From the NCBI RefSeq assembly GCF_025919725.1, contig NZ_CP081495.1:248001-312000 (forward strand): DNA of 64,000 nt, given 5' to 3'. Under the pieces are notes generated by a model, which was given only the letters and a program-made list of their open reading frames with translations, made no database searches and was not told the origin of the DNA. The stretch is from Flavobacterium agricola (GTDB taxonomy: Bacteria > Bacteroidota > Bacteroidia > Flavobacteriales > Flavobacteriaceae). Within the stretch, counting starts at the first letter, position 1, and the number at the start of each line of letters is the position of its first letter. The position numbers and the translations under genes were made by a program. Shown here in pieces: positions 51,730 through 60,936 of this stretch.

Positions 51730-54579
51730 TTAAGCTTCCATGTAAGCCTCAATTGGCGCACAAGAACAAACTAAATTTCTATCGCCGTACGCATCATCTA
51801 CACGACGAACAGAAGGCCAGAATTTGTTTTCAGCCACATATTCTAACGGGTAAGCTGCTTGTTGACGTGAATATGGTAAATCCCAAGTTTCAGCCGTTAA
51901 CATAGCTAATGTGTGCGGTGAATTTTTTAATACGTTGTTTGCATCTTCAGCAGTTGCTGCTTCAATTTCTTTACGAATAGAAAGCATTGCATCACAAAAA
52001 CGATCTAATTCAGCTAAATCTTCAGATTCTGTTGGTTCAATCATTAAAGTTCCAGCAACAGGGAAAGAAACCGTTGGAGCGTGGAAACCGTAATCCATTA
52101 AACGTTTCGCAATGTCAGTAACTTCAATTCCTTTTGCTTTAAACATACGGCAATCAACAATCATTTCGTGAGCTGCACGTCCTTTTTCACCTGTGTAAAG
52201 AATTTCGTAACCTTGCTCTAAACGCGCTTTCATGTAGTTTGCATTTAAAATAGCAGTAGAAGTTGCTCTTTTTAATCCGTCAGCACCTAACATAGAAATA
52301 TACCCGTAAGAAATTAAGCAAACTAATGCAGAACCGTAAGGTGCAGCAGAAATAGCAGAAATTGCTTTATCTCCACCAACTTTTACAATTGGGTTAGAAG
52401 GTAAAAATTCTACTAAATGTTTTGCTACACAAATAGGACCAACACCAGGACCACCACCACCGTGAGGAATAGCAAAAGTTTTATGTAAGTTTAAGTGACA
52501 AACGTCTGCACCAATTGTTGCTGGGTTTGTTAAACCAACTTGTGCATTCATGTTTGCACCGTCCATATAAACTTGTCCACCATTTTCGTGAATGATGTTT
52601 GTAATTTCGATGATTGATGATTCGTAAACTCCATGCGTAGATGGATACGTAATCATTACACACGATAATTCGTCTTTATATTGTTCTGCTTTTGCTTTTA
52701 AATCAGCTACGTCAATATTTCCTTCTTCAGTAGTTTTGGTAACAACAACCTTCATTCCTGCCATTGCAGCAGATGCTGGGTTAGTACCATGAGCAGATGC
52801 TGGAATTAATGCAATATGACGGTGCCCTTCACCACGAGATTCGTGATACGCGCGAATAGCCATTAAACCTGCATATTCACCTTGCGCACCCGAGTTAGGT
52901 TGTAAAGTTGTACCAGCAAATCCAGTAATTACGTTTAATTGTTGTTCTAACTTGTGTAACATAGTTAGATAACCTTGTGTTTGATCTGCAGGAGCAAACG
53001 GGTGAATGTTACCCCAGTTTGGTAATGATAATGGTAACATTTCTGCAGCTGCATTCAACTTCATTGTACAAGAACCTAACGAAATCATAGAATGATTTAA
53101 TGCTAAATCTTTGCGTTCTAATTTTTTAATATAACGCATTAATTGTGATTCCGATTGGTAGGTATTAAATACGTCGTGTTGTAAAAATTTAGAAGTTCTT
53201 TCTAATTTTAACGGAACAACTGTTTCAGGATCTAATTCTGTAACTGTTGGAGCTGGTTTACCAGCAACTTCAGCAAAAATAGATATTACCGTATTTACAT
53301 CGTTTATGTTAGCAGCTTCGTTTAAAGAAATAGAAATTGTTTCTGCATCTACATAATAAAAGTTAACTTCATTTGCTTCAGCAACTGCTTTTACTTTTGC
53401 TGCATCTGCTTTAACTAATAATGTATCGAAAAACGCATCGTTAAGTTGTTTAAAACCTAATTGAGTTAAAGCTTTATCAATAGTTACTGCTTTTGCATGT
53501 ACTTGGTTTGCAATAAATTGTAAACCTTTAGGTCCGTGATAAACAGCGTACATACCAGCCATAACAGCTAATAATACCTGAGCAGTACAAATGTTAGATG
53601 TTGCTTTTTCGCGTTTAATATGTTGCTCACGTGTTTGTAATGCCATACGTAAAGCACGGTTGCCGTTTGTATCTTGAGAAACCCCAATAATACGACCAGG
53701 CATAGAACGTTTGTATTCTTCTTTTGTTGCGAAGAAACCTGCGTGAGGACCACCAAATCCTAATGGAATACCAAAACGTTGTGTTGTACCTACAACTACG
53801 TCAGCACCCATATCACCTGGAGGAGTTAATTTTACTAACGATAATAAATCTGCTGCTACAGCAACTTTAATATCTTTAGATTTTGCAGTGTTAATGAAGT
53901 CAGCATAATCGGTTACCTGACCGTATTTACCTGGATATTGTAAAATTACAGCAAAAAAATCGTCTGTAAATTCAAAAGTTTCGTGGTTACCAATCACTAA
54001 TTCAACACCAATTGGTGTAGAACGTGTTTGTAAAACAGAAATGGTTTGCGGTAAAACTTCTTCAGAAACAAAAAGTTTGTTTGCGTTGTTTTTTTTCTGA
54101 TCGCGTGTGCGTACATCAAATAATAAAGCCATTGCTTCAGCAGCAGCTGTAGATTCGTCTAACAACGATGCGTTAGCGATTTCCATACCAGAAAGCTCAA
54201 TTACGGTCGTCTGGAAGTTTAATAAAGCTTCTAAACGTCCTTGGGCAATTTCAGCTTGATACGGTGTGTAAGCTGTGTACCATCCTGGATTTTCAAAAAC
54301 ATTACGTTGAATAACAGCAGGAACAACTGCTTCGTGGTATCCTAAACCAATAAATGATTTAAATACTTTATTTTGGTTACCTAATGCTGTAATATGGCTT
54401 AAATAGTCATATTCTGTCATAGCAGGATCTAACTCAAAATCTTTTTTTAAACGAATTGTATCAGGAAGAGTTTCATGTAATAGCTGATCCATATCCTTAA
54501 CACCAATTGTGTTAAACATATGTTGCAAATCACTTTGGCGAGGCCCAATGTGTCTTAAAGCAAATGCATTTGTTTTCAT
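51730..54579 (-). CDS. gcvP: Glycine dehydrogenase (decarboxylating), P protein
   Basis: The PLP-dependent P protein of the glycine cleavage system decarboxylates glycine and passes the aminomethyl group to the lipoylated H protein. The 949-residue product is the single-chain form, fusing both halves. It shows HIGPRQSDLQHMF at the start, NSGAQGEYAGL, the PLP lysine in LNLHKTFAIPHGGGGPGVGP near residue 700, and VDCRMFKAKGIEVTDIAKRL late. The gcvT and gcvH genes are not in the window, so the system is encoded at separate loci. Confidence 0.97.
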   Translation of the reverse strand: MKTNAFALRHIGPRQSDLQHMFNTIGVKDMDQLLHETLPDTIRLKKDFELDPAMTEYDYLSHITALGNQNKVFKSFIGLGYHEAVVPAVIQRNVFENPGWYTAYTPYQAEIAQGRLEALLNFQTTVIELSGMEIANASLLDESTAAAEAMALLFDVRTRDQKKNNANKLFVSEEVLPQTISVLQTRSTPIGVELVIGNHETFEFTDDFFAVILQYPGKYGQVTDYADFINTAKSKDIKVAVAADLLSLVKLTPPGDMGADVVVGTTQRFGIPLGFGGPHAGFFATKEEYKRSMPGRIIGVSQDTNGNRALRMALQTREQHIKREKATSNICTAQVLLAVMAGMYAVYHGPKGLQFIANQVHAKAVTIDKALTQLGFKQLNDAFFDTLLVKADAAKVKAVAEANEVNFYYVDAETISISLNEAANINDVNTVISIFAEVAGKPAPTVTELDPETVVPLKLERTSKFLQHDVFNTYQSESQLMRYIKKLERKDLALNHSMISLGSCTMKLNAAAEMLPLSLPNWGNIHPFAPADQTQGYLTMLHKLEQQLNVITGFAGTTLQPNSGAQGEYAGLMAIRAYHESRGEGHRHIALIPASAHGTNPASAAMAGMKVVVTKTTEEGNIDVADLKAKAEQYKDELSCVMITYPSTHGVYESSIIEITNIIHENGGQVYMDGANMNAQVGLTNPATIGADVCHLNLHKTFAIPHGGGGPGVGPICVAKHLVEFLPSNPIVKVGGDKAISAISAAPYGSALVCLISYGYISMLGADGLKRATSTAILNANYMKARLEQGYEILYTGEKGRAAHEMIVDCRMFKAKGIEVTDIAKRLMDYGFHAPTVSFPVAGTLMIEPTESEDLAELDRFCDAMLSIRKEIEAATAEDANNVLKNSPHTLAMLTAETWDLPYSRQQAAYPLEYVAENKFWPSVRRVDDAYGDRNLVCSCAPIEAYMEA

Positions 54580-54610
54580 CGTGTTGTATAAATAAGTTGT
54601 ATTTAAACAA

Positions 54611-54618
54611 CAAAAATA
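54611..54618 (-). promoter_or_regulatory. -7 box of gcvP
   Basis: TATTTTTG on the minus strand is an exact -7 match, about 32 bases before the gcvP start. Confidence 0.5.
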
Positions 54619-54749
54619 AATATAAAAATCGTAATTAAATAATCGTTCACTTTATTTTATACATAATAATTAAAATCTGTAGGTAATCGTTAAAAATTTA
54701 ATGTTAAATCTCGTTAGATATAAGTTAATGAAAAATAAAATTATTTTTA

Positions 54750-54781
54750 TTTGGACTTTGTCTAAATAAAAATTAGATTTG
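54750..54781 (+). promoter_or_regulatory. Promoter of the TonB receptor-DUF4374 operon
   Basis: TTTG (54750-54753), a 20-base spacer and TAGATTTG (54774-54781) give a full Bacteroidota match 17 bases before the start. Confidence 0.75.
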
Positions 54782-54798
54782 TCAAAAAAATAATAACA

Positions 54799-57252
54799 AT
54801 GCGTACTTACAAACACCTTCTTTTTTTAGGAGGGATTTTAGCTTTTAGTCAAACATTTGCACAGGTAACGGTTTCGGGATATGTAATCGATAACAAAAAC
54901 AGATTATTGAACAATGCTAAGGTTGTTTTAAAAGGCTCAACAAAGCAAATAGAAGCACATACTAATTATACCGGAAAATATAGCTTTACTGATGTACCAG
55001 CTGGTAATTATGAATTAATTTATATACACGACTCGGAGCAAGTAATAGAAATGCTTGCTGTTAAAAATGATGATGTTGAAGTTGATTTAACAGTTGGAAA
55101 ACAATTGCAAAATTCGGTTTTAGATGGTGTTGTTATAAAAGCACAATCTGTTAAAAATGAAATTGAAAAACGAGGATTTGCTGTTAATGTTATTGAAACT
55201 AAAGAAGCTGCGGTACGCAATATACAAACTAACGAACTTTTAGATCGCTCGGTTGGTGTTCGAGTTCGTCAAAACGGTGGGTTAGGAGCCGCTGTTGATT
55301 ACAATTTAAACGGCATGTCGGGTAATGCAGTAAAAATATTTATTGATGGCATTCCGATTTCTACTTACGGATCGTCTTTCGATTTAAACAGTATTCCACC
55401 TGCATTAATAGAACGTATTGAAGTTTATAAAGGCGTTGTTCCGGTTTATTTGTCAGACGATGCTTTAGGAGGAGCTATAAATATTGTTTTAAAACGCGGA
55501 TTAAACAGTAATGTAAGTGCATCAGTTTCTTATGGTTCTTTCAATACTTTTCAATCTAACTTAAGCTCATTATATAGAGCAGAAAAATCGGGGTTTACTT
55601 TAAAAGCTTCTGGTTTTTACAATTACTCAGATAACGATTATGAAATATGGGGCAAATTTGCTAGAAATATTCGCCCTGATGGAACTTATGAATATGTACG
55701 TGCCAAGCGATTTAATGATGCGTTTAAATCTAAAGGTGCGCGTGTAGAAGCTGGTTTTACAGATGTTTCTTGGGCAGATAGTTTTTTATTAGGTATGAAT
55801 CTTTCTGATTCGTACAACGAAATTCAACACGGTTTATATATGACCGTGCCTTATAAAGATAGATATTCTAAAAGTAATGCAAATGTGTTTAGTTTAGATT
55901 ATCGAAAAAGGAATCTTTTATTAAACGGATTAGATTTTGACTTTAATGGATCGATTAGTAATCGTAAACAATTAATAAGTGATTTAAACCCGTACCGTTA
56001 CAATTGGTATGGCGAAATTGCTAAAGGTTTGTACGGTGAAGAACTAAAAACGCCAGGCGGAGCACAACAAGGTGCGCCAACATTAAATCATATAGACCGA
56101 ACCATTGCAACCTTTAGAACAGGATTAAGCTACGAATTTTTACCAAATAATAGATTTTTAGTAAACCACATGTTTTATGATGTAGATCGTAACGACAGAG
56201 ATGAACTTAAATCCATTCAACAACAAGCATTTAGTGGTAAGCGTAAATTAACTAAAAACATTACTTCGTTGGCTTACGATGCCCGTTTTATTGAAGATAA
56301 ATTGAAACTAAATGTTTTTTCTAAATTTTATAGACAAGATATTGAAAAAACAGATCCGGTTTTAGAAACCATAAACGGAGTTGCTACCCGTGTTGATAAA
56401 AGAACGGCAAGTACAAAAAACGACGTAGGTTACGGAATTGCAACTTCTTACTTAATTAAGCCCGCTGTTGCTATTTTGTTTTCAGCAGAGCGCGCAGTTC
56501 GTTTACCTTCAGAGAATGAAGTTTTTGGTAATCCTGGCGAAAACATGACAGAAAATCCTGGTTTACGACCAGAAGTAAGTGATAATTTTAATTTGGGAGG
56601 TAAAATAGGACCTTACCAAATCAACAAACATAAAATTTCATTTTCCGTTTCCGGATTTATTCGCGATGCGAAAGATAAAATTGTACGCCAAGTAAACGAC
56701 CGTTTAAACGATGCACAGCAAGTTGCTCCGTTTGAAAACTTAGGAAAAACGAAGGCTAAAGGTTTTGAAGCCGAAATATTTTACAGTTTTTCGAACCGTT
56801 TAAATGTTGGTTTAAACGTGTCTAAATTTAGCTCGGTATTTAATTTAAAAAATGATCCAAATGGTAATGAATATGTGGGTCGTTACAACGTACAAATTCC
56901 GAACGAACCGTTTTTTACTTTTAACGGTAACGTACAATATTCCTTTAACGATGTTTTGCTAAAAAAAAGCAAGTTGTTTTTAAATTATGGTTTTGGCTTT
57001 GTAGATTCTTTTTATACCATTTGGAATCCGGGAAGCGGTATTACTAATCGTGATGATTTGTTAAGGCAAGCACAAACACCAACACAACTTATTCAAGATA
57101 TTGGTTTAAGCTACATATTTCCTAACAAACAATTTGTAGTCAGTTTTGATGCTAAAAATATTTTTGACCAACAAGCTTATGACAATTATGCGGTTCAAAA
57201 ACCCGGGCGTGCATTTTATGTAAAACTTACATATAATTTAAGTAAATTCTAA
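54799..57252 (+). CDS. TonB-dependent siderophore-type receptor (XusA-like)
   Basis: An 817-residue outer-membrane receptor: signal peptide (LLFLGGILAFSQTFAQ), an N-terminal carboxypeptidase-like domain (VSGYVIDNKNRLLNNAKVVLKG), the plug (NGGLGAAVDYNLNGMSGNAVKIFIDG; RIEVYKGVVPVYLSDDALGGAINI), then a 22-strand-type barrel ending in YVKLTYNLSKF. It is the type that takes up ferric siderophores or haem rather than the large SusC type. The next gene, 19 bases on, encodes a DUF4374 lipoprotein, the pairing known from the Bacteroides XusA-XusB xenosiderophore system. Substrate is inferred from that pairing. Confidence 0.9.
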   Translation: MRTYKHLLFLGGILAFSQTFAQVTVSGYVIDNKNRLLNNAKVVLKGSTKQIEAHTNYTGKYSFTDVPAGNYELIYIHDSEQVIEMLAVKNDDVEVDLTVGKQLQNSVLDGVVIKAQSVKNEIEKRGFAVNVIETKEAAVRNIQTNELLDRSVGVRVRQNGGLGAAVDYNLNGMSGNAVKIFIDGIPISTYGSSFDLNSIPPALIERIEVYKGVVPVYLSDDALGGAINIVLKRGLNSNVSASVSYGSFNTFQSNLSSLYRAEKSGFTLKASGFYNYSDNDYEIWGKFARNIRPDGTYEYVRAKRFNDAFKSKGARVEAGFTDVSWADSFLLGMNLSDSYNEIQHGLYMTVPYKDRYSKSNANVFSLDYRKRNLLLNGLDFDFNGSISNRKQLISDLNPYRYNWYGEIAKGLYGEELKTPGGAQQGAPTLNHIDRTIATFRTGLSYEFLPNNRFLVNHMFYDVDRNDRDELKSIQQQAFSGKRKLTKNITSLAYDARFIEDKLKLNVFSKFYRQDIEKTDPVLETINGVATRVDKRTASTKNDVGYGIATSYLIKPAVAILFSAERAVRLPSENEVFGNPGENMTENPGLRPEVSDNFNLGGKIGPYQINKHKISFSVSGFIRDAKDKIVRQVNDRLNDAQQVAPFENLGKTKAKGFEAEIFYSFSNRLNVGLNVSKFSSVFNLKNDPNGNEYVGRYNVQIPNEPFFTFNGNVQYSFNDVLLKKSKLFLNYGFGFVDSFYTIWNPGSGITNRDDLLRQAQTPTQLIQDIGLSYIFPNKQFVVSFDAKNIFDQQAYDNYAVQKPGRAFYVKLTYNLSKF

Positions 57253-57271
57253 ATATTAATTTAATATTGTT

Positions 57272-58618
57272 ATGAAAAACAAACAATTTAAATCATTCCT
57301 TTTAAGTGCCTTAGTAGGTGTTTTTATTGTAGGATGTTCAAGTGATGATTCTTCATCAAACAACAACCCAGAACCACAACCAGAAACTTCTAGATGGATT
57401 ACAATTGCCGGTTCTAAAATGGGAGAAACCCCAGGTGATGGTAATGGAGGAACAGTATTATTTGCTGTTACTAAAGAGCAAGCTGCCGATCCAAATTATT
57501 CTGTTTCATTATTTTCAGAAGAAGCCAATCGTGGTGGATTTGGTGTGAAATCAGCTCGCACTGCAAGATTACAATCTATTGAAAATGGTCGTTATATAGT
57601 TAACGTACAATATGGCGGTACAGATGGAGGACAAGTAGACAAGTATTTGGTTCAAGGACAAGGAAATTATACTGTTACAAGCGGAGCAAATATTTCATCA
57701 CAAGTTGGTTCATCACCGCGTTGGGTAAAATTATTTGATGGTGATAAAACTGGTGTTGCTGTGAACGTAACTGCACCAACAGCAAATAATGCTGGAACTG
57801 ATGCACCTTATGAATATACGGTAGGTAATGCAACAATTTTAAAATTTGGTTTGCAAAGTTTAGCAATTGAAGGATATAATCAACCGTATCAATTACGACT
57901 AGAAGATAAAGAAGAAGAAAAAGAAGGACATCACATTTTCAGATTAGATGCACCGGTGTTAAATAAAGCCGCTGATAAATTATTAATCGGAACTTGGATG
58001 CGTAAAACGGATCCGTTAACAGGTACTGTAGCAACAGCAGGAAGTTATTCTCGTTTAGGTTCTAAAACCGTTGTTGTAGATTATCCATCCCTACAAAATC
58101 CAAAAGTTATTACATCAACTCAAGGACACGGAGATACATCGGGATACCGTAGTTTTAATTCGTTCTTAGCAGATGATGGTGCTATTTACCAAGCAACGCA
58201 GCGTGATGAAAATGGATCTAAAATATTAAGAATTGGTTCGAATAATGAATACGACAATAGCTATGTTTTAAGCTTAGACGATGCATTAGGTGTTCAAAAC
58301 TCTTATATTGATTCTTGGCGTTATGTAGGTAACGGAATTGCTTATGCGCTTTATACTCACGGAGGTAATTCACAAGGTTATGTAGCACGTTTAGATTTAA
58401 ATGCTAAAACTGCTGAAAAAGTTGACTTACCTTATGATCCAGCAGTTGATTTTGGTCAGTACCAAGGATTTGTTGTTGACGGGGATAACCTATACATAAC
58501 TTTTGCACCAGTTGGTAAAAATGGTAACATATATATTATTAACAGCAAAACCAATCAAATAACTAAAGGAGCAACTTTAGTAAACCAAGCAGGTAATAAC
58601 TTTATTGGTGTTTTCTAA
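57272..58618 (+). CDS. DUF4374 beta-propeller-like lipoprotein (XusB-like)
   Basis: A 448-residue surface-type lipoprotein with the signal LLSALVGVFIVGCSSDD (Cys22) followed by a low-complexity Ser/Asn/Pro/Glu linker. The body shows repeated strand motifs suggestive of a beta-propeller (RWITIAGSKMGETP; YRSFNSFLADDGAIYQATQR; DSWRYVGNGIAYALYTHGG; YQGFVVDGDNLYITF). I match it to DUF4374, the family of XusB, which binds ferric enterobactin-type siderophores for its receptor. The third Xus gene (a PepSY-type inner-membrane protein) is not next to it. Confidence 0.85.
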   Translation: MKNKQFKSFLLSALVGVFIVGCSSDDSSSNNNPEPQPETSRWITIAGSKMGETPGDGNGGTVLFAVTKEQAADPNYSVSLFSEEANRGGFGVKSARTARLQSIENGRYIVNVQYGGTDGGQVDKYLVQGQGNYTVTSGANISSQVGSSPRWVKLFDGDKTGVAVNVTAPTANNAGTDAPYEYTVGNATILKFGLQSLAIEGYNQPYQLRLEDKEEEKEGHHIFRLDAPVLNKAADKLLIGTWMRKTDPLTGTVATAGSYSRLGSKTVVVDYPSLQNPKVITSTQGHGDTSGYRSFNSFLADDGAIYQATQRDENGSKILRIGSNNEYDNSYVLSLDDALGVQNSYIDSWRYVGNGIAYALYTHGGNSQGYVARLDLNAKTAEKVDLPYDPAVDFGQYQGFVVDGDNLYITFAPVGKNGNIYIINSKTNQITKGATLVNQAGNNFIGVF

Positions 58619-58647
58619 TAAATTTTAAGTTAATTGTTTTATATTCA

Positions 58648-58686
58648 TCAGGCCTTAAAGTAGTATTCTTTAAGGCCTGATTTTTT
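58648..58686 (+). terminator. Terminator of the receptor operon, abutting the next start codon
   Basis: A perfect 13-bp stem (TCAGGCCTTAAAG and its complement) with a 7-base loop and six T. The ATG of the next gene is the three bases after the T run. Confidence 0.9.
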
Positions 58687-59502
58687 ATGAAAACAGTCCT
58701 TAAAAATATATTTGATTTTTACATAAACGCCAGCATTCATGTTGGTTTTGCTACGTTAAGCTTGGTGCTTTTAACGTACTATTTTTCGCATTTAAAAATA
58801 AGTTATGCGGTTTGTGGCTTGGTTTTTTTTGGTACTATTTTTAGTTATAATTTTATAAAATATTATTCGGTTTTTTATTCGCGCCAAAAACAAAAAAAAT
58901 CGGTTTATTATATTCTAGCGTTAAGCGTTTTAAGCATGTTATTGGCTGGTTTGTGCTTTTTGTTATTAAATCGTACCACGCAAATAATTGCTTTGTTGTT
59001 TGGTGCCTTAACTTTGTTGTATGCCATTCCGGTAGGAAAACTAAAAAAAAACTTACGAAACCTTTCTGGAATTAAAATATATATTGTTTCGTTTTGTTGG
59101 GCTGGGGCAACTTTGTTGCTGCCTTTGCTTAATGCTGATTATGTATTAAACACCGACGTTTTAGCCAAGTTTATTCAGCGCTTCATTATAACATTACTTT
59201 TAATTTTAATTTTTGAAATAAAGGATTTAGAAGTTGATGATCCAAACCTTAAAACGTTTCCGCAAATTTTTGGCGTACTAAAAACCAAACTTTTTATTGT
59301 TTTGTTGTGCATCCCTTTTTATGTGCTCGAATTTTTTAAAACAGGATATTACGCCAATCAATGGTTAGTAAACCTTATTTTAGTAGCAGTTATAATTACT
59401 TTTACCTATTTTGTAAATCCCAATCGCAACAAATATTTTACCTTATTTTGGGTAGAAGCAGTTCCTATATTATGGTTGTTTCTTTCCTTAAGTATCAATT
59501 AA
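58687..59502 (+). CDS. UbiA-like multi-helix membrane protein of unknown function
   Basis: A 271-residue protein with about eight hydrophobic helices. Two segments recall the UbiA prenyltransferase motifs in weakened form: YNFIKYYSVFYSRQK near residue 55 and EIKDLEVDDPNLKTFPQIFG near residue 175. The first lacks the usual Asp-rich pattern, so catalysis is doubtful. It is followed six bases later by a soluble unknown protein, so the two probably share a message. Its start directly after a terminator leaves no room for a conventional promoter. Confidence 0.7.
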   Translation: MKTVLKNIFDFYINASIHVGFATLSLVLLTYYFSHLKISYAVCGLVFFGTIFSYNFIKYYSVFYSRQKQKKSVYYILALSVLSMLLAGLCFLLLNRTTQIIALLFGALTLLYAIPVGKLKKNLRNLSGIKIYIVSFCWAGATLLLPLLNADYVLNTDVLAKFIQRFIITLLLILIFEIKDLEVDDPNLKTFPQIFGVLKTKLFIVLLCIPFYVLEFFKTGYYANQWLVNLILVAVIITFTYFVNPNRNKYFTLFWVEAVPILWLFLSLSIN

Positions 59503-59508
59503 ATAAAC

Positions 59509-60108
59509 ATGAAACTCAGTTTAACTCAAATGTCCGAATTAAAAGACGCTATTTTGTCTTTACCCGAAAAAGAAAAAGACAAACTTTTGGTTCGGTTAAT
59601 CAATAAAGATCAAATGCTAATTAAGCAATTGCATTTTAAATTGTTAGAAAATGAATCCGATTTAGAAGCGCGTTTTTACGAATTACAAAACACCATAACC
59701 GAAAGCTTTTTGTATGTAAAAAAACAAGCCAACCGTATGTCCGAACATAAAAAGTACGATGCGGTTAACAATCATGCCCGCCAGCTTAACGGATGGGTAA
59801 ACGAACATGCATCCATTACAAAAGATAAAGTATCAGAATTTCAACTTCGTTTGTTAATTCTGCATTTGTGCTTTACTAATTTCCCGGATTTTTACCAATT
59901 GTATTTTCCGAATAAAAATGCCGACAAACATTTTGATTACCTAACCGGTCGATTAAAAGCTGTTTTAGCACTTTATGATAAATTGCACGAAGATTTGCAA
60001 TACGATTACAAACCCCAATTGTTAGAAGTTTTAGAATTTGTTTTAAACAGTTCGTTATCAAGCAATGCAGAAGCGAAAGATTTATTGCTAACTCCGTATT
60101 TTGATTAA
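59509..60108 (+). CDS. Unknown soluble protein (199 aa)
   Basis: I do not recognise a characterised family. The protein is highly charged and helical: LKDAILSLPEKEKDKLLVRLINKDQMLIKQLHFK at the start suggests a coiled or HEAT-like helix pair, followed by HARQLNGWVNEHASITKDKVSEF and a C-terminal helical part ending LLLTPYFD. It has no signal peptide or membrane segment. It is co-transcribed with the UbiA-like protein. I recall similar conserved hypotheticals in Bacteroidota but no function. Confidence 0.68.
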   Translation: MKLSLTQMSELKDAILSLPEKEKDKLLVRLINKDQMLIKQLHFKLLENESDLEARFYELQNTITESFLYVKKQANRMSEHKKYDAVNNHARQLNGWVNEHASITKDKVSEFQLRLLILHLCFTNFPDFYQLYFPNKNADKHFDYLTGRLKAVLALYDKLHEDLQYDYKPQLLEVLEFVLNSSLSSNAEAKDLLLTPYFD

Positions 60109-60219
60109 GTTTAAAAAAAGCTTTGTTTTTAGCTTATTTACTGCCTTATAATTTTGTCAGAATAAACAGAAATCTTAATTTAGAAACCAAAATTAACATA
60201 TTAACTCAGCAAATACATT

Positions 60220-60633
60220 ATGGGATTGCGATCATTTTTAAGAGTTCCGGCTCATAAATCAACATCAATTAACTTTTCACTATTACTGCTTCGCATTGTT
60301 GCAGGTGGTTTTATGCTAACACACGGTTTTGGCAAAATGCAAAAACTTTTTCTGGGCGATTTTACTTTTTCTGATCCGTTAGGCATCGGTATGGAACTTT
60401 CGTTAATATTAACCGTATTTGCAGAAATTGTTTGTGCCTTATTTATTGTTTTGGGCTTGTTTACCCGTTTTGTAAGTATTCCACTTATGATTACCATGAT
60501 TGTTGCAGTATTTATTGTACATGCAGGTCATGATTTTGGCCGAAAAGAATTGGGCTTATTTTACTTAGCTTCGTATTTTATATTATTTATTTCGGGACCG
60601 GGCAAATATAGCTTAGATGCTAAATTATATTAA
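60220..60633 (+). CDS. DoxX-family membrane protein
   Basis: A 137-residue protein with four transmembrane helices and the DoxX features LLLRIVAGGFMLTHGFGKMQKLF and VFAEIVCALFIVLGLFTRF, ending ISGPGKYSLDAKLY. DoxX proteins are linked to redox or thiol stress in some bacteria; the exact role here is unknown. It stands alone between two intergenic regions. Confidence 0.9.
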   Translation: MGLRSFLRVPAHKSTSINFSLLLLRIVAGGFMLTHGFGKMQKLFLGDFTFSDPLGIGMELSLILTVFAEIVCALFIVLGLFTRFVSIPLMITMIVAVFIVHAGHDFGRKELGLFYLASYFILFISGPGKYSLDAKLY

Positions 60634-60936
60634 ACCCAATAAAATAATGCTAAATAATTAGGTTGGTGTATTACAATATTGTATCTTAATTCAAGAATTT
60701 TAAAACATTAAAAAATCAGCGTTTACGCTAAATTATAGAATAATATTGGTTGATTAATTTTGAGATAAAAGGGATTTATTTTTTAATCAACAGTTTGGCT
60801 ACTGCTTACAGTAGCCTTACGCTTTTACACGATTATTAGAATAGTTATATTAATAATAAATTGTTTTTGTTCACTTAAAAAGCTGTAGTTTTACTATAGC
60901 TTTTTATTTTTTACGTAACTTGTTTAAAAAAATGAT
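60634..60936 (+). other. 303-base intergenic region with three hairpins
   Basis: I find no gene here. It holds GTTGATTAA/TTAATCAAC (60749-60757, 60783-60791), a perfect GGCTACTG-CTTA-CAGTAGCC hairpin (60797-60816), and an intrinsic terminator AAAAAGCTGTAG/CTATAGCTTTTT (60877-60905) oriented for the plus strand by a G-U pair. An exact -7 box TAATTTTG (60755-60762) lies upstream. The terminator ends about 30 bases before the aldo/keto reductase gene. It may be the 3' end of the doxX message, a small RNA, or a regulated leader. Confidence 0.5.
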
